Assembly: GCA_903820085.1 (NCBI GenBank)
Contig: CAIJGA010000021.1
Location: 1-64,000 of the forward strand
Length of the DNA stretch: 64,000 nt
Source of the DNA: an uncultured Chlorobiaceae bacterium
Lineage (GTDB): Bacteria; Bacteroidota; Chlorobiia; Chlorobiales; Chlorobiaceae
Direction: 5' to 3'
The notes beneath the pieces were generated by a model. The model was not told the origin of the DNA. It searched no databases and saw only the letters and a program-made list of their open reading frames with translations. Position numbers and translations under genes: made by a program. Shown one piece after another: positions 1-7,697 of this stretch; the stretch's first letter is position 1; every line of letters begins with the position of its first letter.

Positions 1-291
1 ATCATCGACCTTCCAGACCGCTGGAAACCCTAAGAGTTGTTGGTAATGGTCAGTAAGTTTTTGCATCTTTAAGCATGGGATTGAAATACTTCAGTCTACG
101 ATTTTATCCCCTCATTCCACTAAATTGCGCGAAGAGCCATATGCAATAATATTAAAAAGCACGAAGGCATAACAGCGGCTCATAAAACATTGGGGTTTAA
201 GTGGTTCACATACATTTTAGCCCGCTCGCAAGGTTTGCAACGGTGGATAGTTTAGCAATCACGCAGTCCCCAACGATTTTATAGCCGCAAA

Positions 292-302
292 CGTTATGTT
301 AG
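292..302. repeat. 11-bp direct repeat, copy 1
   Basis: CGTTATGTTAG occurs here and again at 1474-1484. Read on the minus strand, this copy directly overlaps the stop codon of a short open remnant (about 331-390) and forms ACCTAAC, which fits the RYYYAAC outer box of integron attC sites. I could not find a matching complementary GTTRRRY box at a normal distance, so it is listed only as a repeat. Confidence 0.4.
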
Positions 303-322
303 GTCAGGTTATGGCGGGCAAT

Positions 323-334
323 ATAACCTTTTGG
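323..334. repeat. 12-bp direct repeat, copy 1 (copy 2 at 501-512)
   Basis: ATAACCTTTTGG occurs at 323-334 and 501-512. On the minus strand both copies encode a Pro-Lys-Gly-Tyr string, in two separate short reading-frame remnants. The 166 bases between them include the IS-end-like stretch around 385-500. A local duplication or an insertion/deletion scar is possible; chance is not excluded. Confidence 0.35.
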
Positions 335-384
335 CGTCCCCTCCATGTCGGAAGCTTGCAGCATTTCACCATCAGTAAAAATCA

Positions 385-500
385 CTCACAGAAATCCCTC
401 CCGTAGTTTAAAATGGACCCCAACCGGTAGACAAAATGGGGCTGATTTTAAGTTGGAAACCTGACTTGTTTATACAACTGAAAGGCGCTACTGAGAGATG
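385..500. mobile_element. possible insertion-sequence end remnant
   Basis: The stretch contains AAAATGGACCCC and, shortly after, AAAATGGGGCTG. Repeated terminal motifs of this kind are seen at IS21-family ends. It lies exactly where the helicase-like frame loses its resemblance. No transposase is present, so if real it is a solo end left by a deletion. No terminal inverted repeat pair could be shown. Confidence 0.25.
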
Positions 501-584
501 ATAACCTTTTGGGTCAATATTTTTGGCTTGCTCTTCGATATATTCGAGCAAGCCTTTAAGCAAGTCACGAGGTGTAGTGGGCAT
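408..584 (-). pseudogene. truncated N-terminus of a helicase-like protein
   Basis: This 58-codon frame starts with ATG at 584, preceded by a Shine-Dalgarno-like CAGGAA. Its first 30 or so residues (MPTTPRDLLKGLLEYIEEQ...) resemble the start of large DNA2/NAM7-type superfamily I helicases found as accessory genes. After about residue 31 the resemblance stops and the frame runs into DNA with IS-end-like character, ending in TAA. The full-length family is many hundreds of residues, so this is a remnant. The family assignment is from memory of the N-terminal pattern and is moderate at best. Confidence 0.4.
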
Positions 585-759
585 AATTCCTGCTGTACAA
601 ATCTGGTCTCTTCAATAGAATCAACTGTCAGCCGAAATTACTCATTAAAACAAGAAGAACTCTGTTTTTTGCAGAATATTATATGCCGTATGCACGTGAT
701 GCGGGCGACTTGCTTGATTGGGTAGCCGTGGATGCAGGTAGGCCTTGGTTCCCTTTGCC

Positions 760-1005
760 TTACCCGGCAACTTTATAGGTCTGACCCATGGGAAGGAAGC
801 CCGCAACATCACCTTTCGCAAGCTGTGACCGGATATGCTCAAACAATGTAACAGTCTCTTTCGAGTATAATCGTTCACCACAATGGGTACAGACTTCAGC
901 GGTTACTCTTACAACAGCGGTATTGTTGCCCCCGAGAATCAACTTTTCCACCTCTTTTTCAATCACTTCTCCACCGCATACCGGGCATAGCTCAAATGGG
1001 ATCAT
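760..1005 (-). CDS. YgiT-type zinc finger protein (MqsA-like antitoxin)
   Basis: This 81-residue protein has two CxxC knuckles (C7/C10 and C39/C42), the zinc-binding layout of YgiT/MqsA N-terminal domains. The helix-turn-helix half of full MqsA is absent. Many stand-alone YgiT-type proteins of 70-90 residues sit behind DUF4258 or RelE-like toxins, as here. Its ATG overlaps the stop codon of the upstream DUF4258 gene by four bases (ATGA), which implies translational coupling. The expected role is neutralising the partner and possibly repressing the pair; neither can be shown from sequence. The toxin-first gene order matches the mqsRA arrangement. Confidence 0.8.
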   Translation of the reverse strand: MIPFELCPVCGGEVIEKEVEKLILGGNNTAVVRVTAEVCTHCGERLYSKETVTLFEHIRSQLAKGDVAGFLPMGQTYKVAG

Positions 1006-1322
1006 TGCTTTGTTCTCCTGGTTTTGAATTCAATCCACCTTCCCGGATCCGGGCGATAAACGGTTATCACCACGGCCCACAATTTTTCTCTATTGTAAGC
1101 CCAGACACTGTGTATCGGCTCTCTCCTAAAGTTTTCTCCAAAAATCAGACAGCTCGGATAAGGCTTGTCCTTGGGGTACCGCTCAATGATCTCTCCATGG
1201 ATAACGCTGGTTAGTACCTCTTCAAATGTCAAATTGTCCGAAAGCGCCTCTTCGTAAGCGTGGTCAGTGATTCTGAACTGCTCACTCATTATCGCACTGA
1301 CAATTTCTTCTTTCTCAATCAT
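1002..1322 (-). CDS. DUF4258 protein, putative toxin of a toxin-antitoxin pair
   Basis: This 106-residue protein shows the DUF4258 pattern: an N-terminal 'ITDHAYEEAL' segment, a 'V..GEIIERYP' strand, and a C-terminal 'VWAYNRE...VITVYRPDP..W' segment like RelE/BrnT-fold nucleases. It is first in a two-gene unit with the YgiT-type zinc finger gene, and the two overlap by four bases. By analogy it would be an mRNA-cleaving or translation-inhibiting toxin, but no catalytic residue can be assigned with confidence. The 180 bases upstream are AT-rich and could hold the promoter. Confidence 0.75.
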   Translation of the reverse strand: MIEKEEIVSAIMSEQFRITDHAYEEALSDNLTFEEVLTSVIHGEIIERYPKDKPYPSCLIFGENFRREPIHSVWAYNREKLWAVVITVYRPDPGRWIEFKTRRTKQ

Positions 1323-1473
1323 GCCCCGATGTTGATTTTAGCATAAATTTATTTTCTCCAAATATAAGGAATTGTGTTCAGATTTATTCCTATGGAGCTT
1401 TTTTTTGCTCATCGCGCACAATCGTATCGGTAACTGAAAGACTCTTCGTGTGGTCGCACCATCCAATGCTGAG

Positions 1474-1484
1474 CGTTATGTTAG
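1474..1484. repeat. 11-bp direct repeat, copy 2
   Basis: This is the second CGTTATGTTAG, in the same orientation as 292-302. It sits about 23 bases beyond the stop codon of the broken PARG-like gene on the minus strand. The two copies bracket the helicase remnant and the toxin-antitoxin pair. Confidence 0.4.
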
Positions 1485-1506
1485 CCTTTGACAGAGCCGC
1501 GAAGGG

Positions 1507-1837
1507 TTACTGACATTTTTTTTCGGAGTTAAAAACGTCGCAGAAAGGCCCAAGGTACTTCCGCTCTGGCGACCAATCGGTGATGGCAAACACCACCTCG
1601 CTAAATGCTCCGCTGAAATCTGATTCAAGAGCATGACGAAAGTCGATAGCAGTGCGATGGGAATCGTTGCCGAAAGCCCCGCAGCCCCATGCACCGAGAA
1701 CAAGTGAAGTATACTGGTATGCTCGTGCAATGGCCAGCACTCTTTGAATCCGTCGTTGCAAAAGGTCTCCAGACTCTGGTTGACCAATGGCGGGGGCATT
1801 GGCAGTGGCGGCAAATCGCTCTTGCTGTGCATGGCGC
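1507..1837 (-). pseudogene. C-terminal fragment of a microbial PARG-like (TIGR02452) protein
   Basis: The minus-strand frame reads 'TANAPAIGQPESGDLLQRRI', then 'RVLAIAR', then 'LVLGAWGCGAFGND' and 'SGAFSEVVFAI'. This is the C-terminal half of the TIGR02452 family, macro-domain proteins related to poly(ADP-ribose) glycohydrolase. The open frame extends upstream of the only available ATG (1761) with family-like sequence but soon meets an in-frame TAA near 1850, and no N-terminal macro-domain half is present. Only about 110 of roughly 270 residues remain. It is therefore a decayed gene, although a short product from 1761 cannot be excluded. Confidence 0.65.
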
Positions 1838-1868
1838 CCGTGGTTTATCAGTAAAAGTTAAAACGGTC

Positions 1869-2177
1869 TCAGTTGCTGAAAAATTCTATCTGCAGGTTTT
1901 CATTGGCTTGCTCAGTGAGGGTGTAGTAACCTTTTTTTACAATTGAAAGCCCTTTTCTATCAGCAGCGGGTATGATGCTCTGCTCAATATTATCGGCATT
2001 TTGTTTCAGGCATTTCTGGTTGAAGAAGAGATTCAGTGCCGGGCCTGTATTTTCAAACTGAAGCAGAAAATCATTGTCGTTGACAAAAACAAGATCGTCA
2101 TAGGCGTATGTGACTTCATGGCCGAGTTCTTCGAGCAGCTGTACGACTGCTCCAAGCGGACGTAATGCGTGTTCCAT
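1869..2177 (-). CDS. small hypothetical protein
   Basis: This 102-residue acidic protein has a good Shine-Dalgarno (CAGGAG about 8 bases before the ATG) and ordinary codon use, so it is probably real. It has no signal peptide or membrane segment. The N-terminal half reads like alternating strands ('VTYAYDDLVFVNDNDFLLQFE'), followed by a C-terminal 'GLSIVKKGYYTLTEQ' stretch. I do not recognise the family. It lies alone between the PARG-like remnant and the intergenic region before the Csm-like gene. Confidence 0.55.
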   Translation of the reverse strand: MEHALRPLGAVVQLLEELGHEVTYAYDDLVFVNDNDFLLQFENTGPALNLFFNQKCLKQNADNIEQSIIPAADRKGLSIVKKGYYTLTEQANENLQIEFFSN

Positions 2178-2503
2178 AGTTCAATGCTCCTGTGGTGTCT
2201 GATTTTTATTGTCTTTATGGTGTTGCGTTCTTAGTTTTAAATCGGCAAATATGGTTAAAAATAAGGAAACGAGTTGATTAACCTAAAAAATTAAACAAAA
2301 TCAGATTTATGCACAAAAAAGTTCAATAGGGATTTGTTCTGTGTGAATGGTTTGCGGAGCTTAAAATTACCGCGCGAAGTAATCGGCCGGATTTTTTTGT
2401 TGAGACTGTTGGGGGAAATCATGTAACTTGTGTCAACAAATAACAGTAGTGAATCGATGGATACTACTATCTTTTTTATCAATCAGTATAATGAGGAATA
2501 ATT
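2178..2503. other. intergenic region before the Csm-like gene
   Basis: This AT-rich, 326-base gap separates divergent genes. It contains an imperfect inverted repeat at 2445-2468 (AGTAGT/ACTACT arms around ATCGAT), 36 bases before the Csm-like start, which may be an operator. No RNA gene was recognised. A 63-codon minus-strand frame (2291-2482) has no ribosome site or recognisable product. Confidence 0.3.
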
Positions 2504-2746
2504 ATGTCAAACGATGCCGTCCAGGATTTTTCCGTTGCTTTCAATAATATCGTACAGTCCTTTGGCACCCTTGCCCAGCAGTCGTATGAGCTGCTGAACA
2601 TTGGAGTCAAAACGGTAGGGCAGTTTATTGAGCCCCTTGTCAAAACAGGTTGTGATCTTGTCTGTAAAGCGCCAACGACGGCTGCTTCAGTTACTCCGGT
2701 TACCTCAGTTTTTCAGGGTTCTTCAGTCAGCACGCCTAAAAAATAG
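2504..2746 (+). CDS. CsmB/CsmF-like chlorosome envelope protein
   Basis: This 80-residue protein starts MSN, has an amphipathic 'FNNIVQSFGTLAQQSYELL' helix, then 'GVKTVGQFIEPLVKTGCDLV', a Thr/Val-rich stretch and a terminal PKK. That pattern and length match the CsmB/CsmF family of the chlorosome envelope, the monolayer coat of the green sulfur bacterial light-harvesting organelle. A GAGG ribosome site lies 7-8 bases before the ATG. It ends two bases from the convergent SulP gene. I base the assignment on remembered family pattern, not alignment. If right, it is a divergent paralogue, because the conserved csm genes normally lie elsewhere. Confidence 0.55.
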   Translation: MSNDAVQDFSVAFNNIVQSFGTLAQQSYELLNIGVKTVGQFIEPLVKTGCDLVCKAPTTAASVTPVTSVFQGSSVSTPKK

Positions 2747-2748
2747 GT

Positions 2749-4455
2749 TCAGCTCTTTTCCCGCTGGACTGTAGGCACAAAGTTTTGCTGCCGTCCCAGT
2801 TTTGGCAGGCCGAGAATCTCTCTTGCATGGTCGAGTGCATCATCGATATTGCCAAAAATATTCTCTTCGCCTATTTCATCGTACAGCCCGTATTGCTGCA
2901 GAGCAAATAAGGGCTGTGCATGAACTCCTGAGAGGATAAGCCGGGTTTCTGTTTTTTTGCAGTCTTTGAGCAGCTCTCTCATCATATTCAGCCCGGTTGC
3001 GTCGATAGAAAGCACGCTTCGCATTCTGATGATTCTGACTTTCGGTGCCTTTTCAACGATATGCATCGCCTCCCTGAACTTGCTGGCAGCTCCAAAGAAA
3101 AACGGTCCGCTTATTTCAAATACTTCAACTCCATCAGGTACCTTCCGGGTCACAATCGTGTTCGGGTCGTCCTCTTCATCGCGGTCTGTGAGCTCTTTGG
3201 TTATGACTCCGACATTGGAAAGCTCTGCCATGCGTTGCATAAAGAGGATAACGGCAAGAAGCATCCCGATTTCAATGGCGAGCGTCAGGTCAAAGACAAC
3301 GGTCAGGCCGAAGGTGGTTAAGAGAACAATAATATCGCTTCGCGGGCTTTTCAGGAGTTGCCGGAATACCTGAATTTCGCTCATGTTCCAGGCTACAATA
3401 ATAAGGATTGCGGCAAGGGCTGGCATTGGAATGAGTTTTGCCCATTTGCCGAAAAGCAGCATGATCAGGAGCAGCGTGATGGCGTGAACGATTCCTGCGA
3501 TAGGGGTTCTGCCGCCGTTTTTGACATTGGTTGCTGTTCGTGCGATTGCACCGGTGACGGGTATGCCGCCGAAAAGGGGGGTAATGATATTTGCTGCTCC
3601 CTGGGCAATCAGTTCCATATTTGATTTGTGCCGACTCCCGATCATGCCATCAGCTACAACGGCCGACAGTAGCGCTTCGATCGCGCCAAGCAGGGCAATG
3701 GTGGTTGCCGGCATAATGAGCTGCCGGATTGTGGCTAAATCAAACCAGGGGAGCGATGGCGCAGGAATCATGGAGGGGATTTCTCCGAAACGAGACTCGA
3801 TGGTAGCTACATTAAGATGAAAGTATTGCACCATCAGGGTTGTTGTGACAATGGCAATGAGTGAACCGGGAATTTTTCGTGACACTTTTGGCCAGAACAG
3901 GATAATGAGGAGGGCAAGCATGCCAATCATGAAACTTCCCGGATTGAACGACGGCAGGTGAAGGGCGTAGGAGGACCACTTACCGATAAAATCTGCCGGG
4001 ACGACAGCAATATCAAGGCCAAGAAAATCCTTGACCTGGCTGGAAAATATAATGACGGCAATACCGCTGGTAAAACCGACAATTACCGGATAGGGGATAA
4101 ACTTGATCAGCGAGCCGAACTGGGCGAAGCCCATGATCATGAGAATGATGCCTGACATGATGGTTGCCAGTACCAAACCATTAACACCGTACTGTTGAAC
4201 GATCCCGTAAAGGATCACAATAAACGCTCCTGTCGGGCCTCCTATCTGTACTCTGCTTCCTCCAAGAAAAGAGACAAGGAAACCGCCGATAACGGCGGTA
4301 ATAAGACCTCTTTCAGGTGAAACACCGGATGCAATGGCAAAAGCTATCGCCAGCGGCAAGGCAACAATGCCGACCATAATACCGGCAATGACGTCCTTCA
4401 TTATCCGGTCCGGAGTAAGTTCCGGCAAGATGGAAAATAATTTTGGTTTGAACAT
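2749..4455 (-). CDS. SulP (SLC26-type) anion permease with STAS domain
   Basis: The 568 residues are normal for SulP. About residues 10-410 form the multi-helix membrane core: it begins '[21 protein letters not shown]' and includes '[14 protein letters not shown]' and '[16 protein letters not shown]', both family signatures. The C-terminal cytoplasmic STAS domain (about 430-550) carries '[13 protein letters not shown]'. SulP proteins move sulfate, bicarbonate or other anions, usually coupled to Na+ or H+; the substrate cannot be told here. In a sulfide oxidiser, sulfate export or bicarbonate uptake are both sensible ideas. The gene converges on the Csm-like gene and diverges from the MFS permease. 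Confidence 0.93.
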   Translation of the reverse strand: MFKPKLFSILPELTPDRIMKDVIAGIMVGIVALPLAIAFAIASGVSPERGLITAVIGGFLVSFLGGSRVQIGGPTGAFIVILYGIVQQYGVNGLVLATIMSGIILMIMGFAQFGSLIKFIPYPVIVGFTSGIAVIIFSSQVKDFLGLDIAVVPADFIGKWSSYALHLPSFNPGSFMIGMLALLIILFWPKVSRKIPGSLIAIVTTTLMVQYFHLNVATIESRFGEIPSMIPAPSLPWFDLATIRQLIMPATTIALLGAIEALLSAVVADGMIGSRHKSNMELIAQGAANIITPLFGGIPVTGAIARTATNVKNGGRTPIAGIVHAITLLLIMLLFGKWAKLIPMPALAAILIIVAWNMSEIQVFRQLLKSPRSDIIVLLTTFGLTVVFDLTLAIEIGMLLAVILFMQRMAELSNVGVITKELTDRDEEDDPNTIVTRKVPDGVEVFEISGPFFFGAASKFREAMHIVEKAPKVRIIRMRSVLSIDATGLNMMRELLKDCKKTETRLILSGVHAQPLFALQQYGLYDEIGEENIFGNIDDALDHAREILGLPKLGRQQNFVPTVQREKS

Positions 4456-4750
4456 GGCAAGTCTGTGGAAAAGGAAATGAACAAGTAGCCCTTGGCGGGC
4501 TTGGGTTTCTATATAATCTTTTTTACAGGATTTAATAAAAGTGGATAGATCAAAATTGAGATTGGCCTGTTTGATTTTGACTTCAATACATCCACGTAAA
4601 CGAGTGTGCCCGAAAGGCCAATAACATCACGGAGTCGTTTGTTTACGTGTTCATTTGATGTACGGCGAATTTTCGATATGTTTTATGTGTCAAAAACTTC
4701 CGGCGTCATCGGTATTGATAACGCAGAACGCAATTGAATTCCAGCGATAT

Positions 4751-5971
4751 ATGGCGCAGGACAAGAAATTCTTCGGCTTTGGCAGAAACGTCTTCTTTGC
4801 GGGACTGGTGAGCTTTTTTATGGACGTCAGTTCGGAGATGATCTATCCGCTGGTGCCGCTCTTTCTGGCCAACGTGCTTGGAGTCAACAAGTCGATGATT
4901 GGCCTTATCGAGGGGATTGCTGAATCCACAGCAAGCCTGCTCAAGGTTTTTTCCGGCTGGCTTTCCGACCGGATAGGACAGAGGAAATCGCTGATGCTGG
5001 CGGGCTATGCCATATCAACTTTGAGCCGTCCGGTTATCGCGCTTGCCGGGGTATGGCAGCAGGTTCTTGCGTCACGTTTTGTTGACCGGATTGGAAAAGG
5101 TATTCGCACGGCGCCAAGGGATGCCATTATTGCGGAGTCTTCTGAAGCGACCCATCTTGCCCGTGCCTTCAGCTTCCATCGTTCCATGGACACCATGGGA
5201 GCTGTGGTTGGCCCTGCCATTGCGCTCCTCCTGCTCCAGCTTTACCACGGCAACTACAGCATGGTTTTCTGGCTCTCCATGATACCGGGAGCCATTGCCG
5301 TGCTGATTATTGCTGCTTTTATCAAGGAGAAAAAACGCCCAACCGCAGCCCCTGCAGAGAGTCCACGGCTTACCTTCAGGCATTTCGACGGGAAAGTCAA
5401 GTTCTTTATCCTGATTGTCACGCTGTTTGCCCTGGGCAATTCCAGCGACGTATTCCTGATTCTGCGGGCAGAGCAGCTCGGCATCCGGACGGCGATGATT
5501 CCGGCGGTGTATCTGTTGTTCAATCTGATTTACTCCCTCTCGGCCATTCCTGCAGGTATGGCAGCAGACCGGTATGGCAAGAAGCGGATCATCCTGATGG
5601 GGTTTGTTCTGTTTGCCGCTCTCTATTACGGTTTTGCTGTTGCCAAAAGCAGTACGGCTGTATGGTTTTTGTTTGCTTTCTACGGCGTGTTCATGGGACT
5701 GACTGAGGGGATACAGAAGGCATTCCTTTCAACGATTATCCCGGCGGAATTCAAGGCGACGGCTTTCGGTGTGTACGCCAGTGCTGTCGGGTTTGCCACG
5801 TTGCCCGCAAGTTTGATCGGTGGCCTGCTTTGGGACAGGGTTTCACCTGCGGCTACCTTTTATTTTGGTGCTGCGACAGCGCTTCTCTCAACAATCCTCT
5901 TTATTGGGCTGATTGTCTCCATCAAAAGGGTTTCTGCAGAAAACAGTCATATCGAACCGGGGAGCCGTTAA
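4751..5971 (+). CDS. major facilitator superfamily transporter
   Basis: This protein has about 12 membrane segments, with 'GWLSDRIGQRKS' between helices 2 and 3 and 'DRIGKGIRTAPRDA' between helices 4 and 5, typical of a family of uncharacterised MFS permeases. I prefer the ATG at 4751 (406 residues, MAQDKKFF...) because the first helix starts shortly after it. The frame is open to a TTG at 4655, which would add 32 residues with no membrane character. Neither start has a strong ribosome site. The substrate is unknown; the family includes efflux-type proteins. The stop codon lies inside the T-run of the nif terminator on the other strand. Confidence 0.85.
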   Translation: MAQDKKFFGFGRNVFFAGLVSFFMDVSSEMIYPLVPLFLANVLGVNKSMIGLIEGIAESTASLLKVFSGWLSDRIGQRKSLMLAGYAISTLSRPVIALAGVWQQVLASRFVDRIGKGIRTAPRDAIIAESSEATHLARAFSFHRSMDTMGAVVGPAIALLLLQLYHGNYSMVFWLSMIPGAIAVLIIAAFIKEKKRPTAAPAESPRLTFRHFDGKVKFFILIVTLFALGNSSDVFLILRAEQLGIRTAMIPAVYLLFNLIYSLSAIPAGMAADRYGKKRIILMGFVLFAALYYGFAVAKSSTAVWFLFAFYGVFMGLTEGIQKAFLSTIIPAEFKATAFGVYASAVGFATLPASLIGGLLWDRVSPAATFYFGAATALLSTILFIGLIVSIKRVSAENSHIEPGSR

Positions 5972-5997
5972 AAAATCCGGCGTCGGAGAAACGCCGG
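5970..5997 (-). terminator. rho-independent terminator of the nif operon
   Basis: A perfect 7-bp stem (CCGGCGT / ACGCCGG, 7-base loop) at 5977-5997 is followed on the minus strand by a run of T (5971-5976). It lies 62 bases after the ferredoxin stop codon. The stem is symmetrical, but only the minus strand has the T-run, so it serves the nif operon. Confidence 0.8.
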
Positions 5998-6058
5998 GAA
6001 GGTGTAATCGAAAGCTAAAAAAAGCGTTGGCGGAAAAGATAGCACGACCTCTGCATAA

Positions 6059-6367
6059 TCAGTTTATCAGGTGGTCCTCTGAGGATTCACCCTCTTCAAG
6101 TGCGTCGAGGATCTCGTCGATTTTGTCCTCACTGTCAATTTCGCCGTACCAGAAGTTTTCAGGATAGACAACCAAAACCGGCCCTTTTTCGCAAAGGTTG
6201 AGGCACCCTGTTGCCGAGACGGTGACATCGCTCATTCCCCGGTCGGATAGCTCGCTTTCGATGTAGGGGATCAGGCCGAGCGACTCTTTTTTGTGGCAGA
6301 TTCCCTGTGGTGTCCCTTGCGCACGGAAGCTGGCGCAGACAAGAATGTGATGTTTTGGTTTGTCCAT
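6059..6367 (-). CDS. thioredoxin-fold [2Fe-2S] ferredoxin of the nif operon
   Basis: This 102-residue protein has cysteines C11, C24, C55 and C59, with the C-x12-C ... 'GCLNLCEKGP' layout of the thioredoxin-like 2Fe-2S ferredoxins (Shethna/NuoE fold). It is the last gene of the nif operon, with a clear ribosome site (CTGGAG). Nif-linked ferredoxins of this kind are thought to donate electrons to nitrogenase or help cofactor assembly; the exact partner cannot be read here. The tail is strongly acidic ('DALEEGESSED'). The operon terminator follows 62 bases later. Confidence 0.88.
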   Translation of the reverse strand: MDKPKHHILVCASFRAQGTPQGICHKKESLGLIPYIESELSDRGMSDVTVSATGCLNLCEKGPVLVVYPENFWYGEIDSEDKIDEILDALEEGESSEDHLIN

Positions 6368-6413
6368 TGTTATTCTCCAGTTAATGATTAAAATTTTTTA
6401 CCTGTTCATGACC

Positions 6414-7685
6414 TTATCCGCATCCGCCGCCGGTGCCGGAACAGCTTGATCCGCACGCATGGATCTGGCTGCTTTTCATCAGATGTTTCAGATTCTGGCC
6501 GTTAAAGACTCCGTATACGGCCTCTTCAATGACCCCTTCAAGCACCATGACCTCAATCCCTTTGGCTGTCATAACTTTTTTCGGGGAGTCACCTGCTCCG
6601 TTGACCAGCAGCGCCCGGCAGTCGTTCAGGGTATCGGCCAGTGCTTCCCACCGTTCTTTGCCTCCGCCGGCGGGAGGCGCGGTTCTTGCATCGACCAGTA
6701 TGCATTCGCCGGTATCGTTCATGCCATAAATCAGAAAGCGTTCCGCTTCGCCAAGGTGCTGGTTGATCAGCACACCTTCCATACTGCTGACGGCAATATA
6801 GGGGCGTACTTCATCAGGGTTTGTTGGCAGTGCGGCAGCCTCGGCAAGCTTCTGCATCATCTCTTCGGAGTTGATTTCACCGATAATGCCGACCGCATCG
6901 GCGCGGCATCGGGCGCAGTGTTTCATTTGCGGCAGATACTGGCTTGTCGCGTTCTGAATTTCGCTTACCATGCTGAGAGAGGGTTCGGCAATATTTTCAA
7001 ACACCGTCTCTGTGGTGCTGTAGTAGGGCATGCAGTTCAGGATATCGGCTCCCAGTTCTGCAACCTTCCGGGCAACCTCGATTACATGGGTATCGTTGAT
7101 GCCCGGAATGATAATAGAGTTTACTTTAGCGGTGACGCCGGCCTCCTTGAGTTTTTTCAATGCTTCAAGCTGGCGGTCGATCAACAGTTTTGCTGCATCC
7201 CGGTCGCGGTACATTTTTTTGTTGTGCCGCACCCAGGCGTAGATTTCCGATCCGATGACCGGGTCGATGGCATTGATGGTAATGGTGACATGACTGACCT
7301 GAAGCCCGGCAAGAGCGTCAATATAGGGCAGCAGGTCGAGTCCGTTGGTTGCCACGCAGAGCAGCATCTCGGGATATTTTGCCCGAACCAGCCGGAGGGT
7401 TTCCATGGTCTCGTCCGGGTTGGCGAACGGATCTCCGGGGCCTGCAATGCCCACAACGGCAATGTTTGGCGAAAGGATCATCGCCTGATCAAGGTAGTGC
7501 ATGGCCTGCCGGGGCGAGAGTATCTTGCTTGTTACGCCGGGACGGTTTTCGTTCATGCAATCGAATTTCCGGTTGCAGTAGTTGCACTGGATATTGCATT
7601 TCGGTGCAATAGGGAGGTGGATACGCCCGAACTTGTGGCGTGACGCATCGTTGAAACAGGGGTGGTTTGCTATTTTCAGTGTCAT
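6414..7685 (-). CDS. nifB: NifB, FeMo-cofactor precursor synthase
   Basis: NifB is a radical SAM enzyme that joins two [4Fe-4S] clusters, inserts carbon and makes NifB-co for FeMo-co. The 423 residues show the CxxxCxxC cluster motif (C30, C34, C37) followed by 'RKFDCMNENRPGV', which is highly diagnostic. A C-terminal NifX/NafY-like domain (about 295-405, 'AVSSMEGVLINQHLGEAERF') binds the product, and the chain ends in a Cys/Gly-rich 'CGSSCSGTGGGCG'. It follows nifN by 12 bases. Confidence 0.97.
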   Translation of the reverse strand: MTLKIANHPCFNDASRHKFGRIHLPIAPKCNIQCNYCNRKFDCMNENRPGVTSKILSPRQAMHYLDQAMILSPNIAVVGIAGPGDPFANPDETMETLRLVRAKYPEMLLCVATNGLDLLPYIDALAGLQVSHVTITINAIDPVIGSEIYAWVRHNKKMYRDRDAAKLLIDRQLEALKKLKEAGVTAKVNSIIIPGINDTHVIEVARKVAELGADILNCMPYYSTTETVFENIAEPSLSMVSEIQNATSQYLPQMKHCARCRADAVGIIGEINSEEMMQKLAEAAALPTNPDEVRPYIAVSSMEGVLINQHLGEAERFLIYGMNDTGECILVDARTAPPAGGGKERWEALADTLNDCRALLVNGAGDSPKKVMTAKGIEVMVLEGVIEEAVYGVFNGQNLKHLMKSSQIHACGSSCSGTGGGCG

Positions 7686-7697
7686 GGTGTCCTCCCT

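Noticed and set aside
292-302. A complete integron attC site
   Set aside because: One outer box fits, but the complementary box and central pairs could not be found; kept only as a repeat.
498-725. 75-codon plus-strand frame
   Set aside because: It is antisense to the helicase-like remnant, has no ribosome site and reads as low-complexity hydrophobic and Cys-rich sequence without family resemblance.
2291-2482. 63-codon minus-strand frame before the Csm-like gene
   Set aside because: No ribosome site, AT-rich composition and no recognisable motif; more likely the promoter region.
6459-7643. 394-codon plus-strand open frame
   Set aside because: It is exactly antisense to nifB, has no ribosome site and no recognisable domain; high-GC third positions of nifB keep the opposite frame open.
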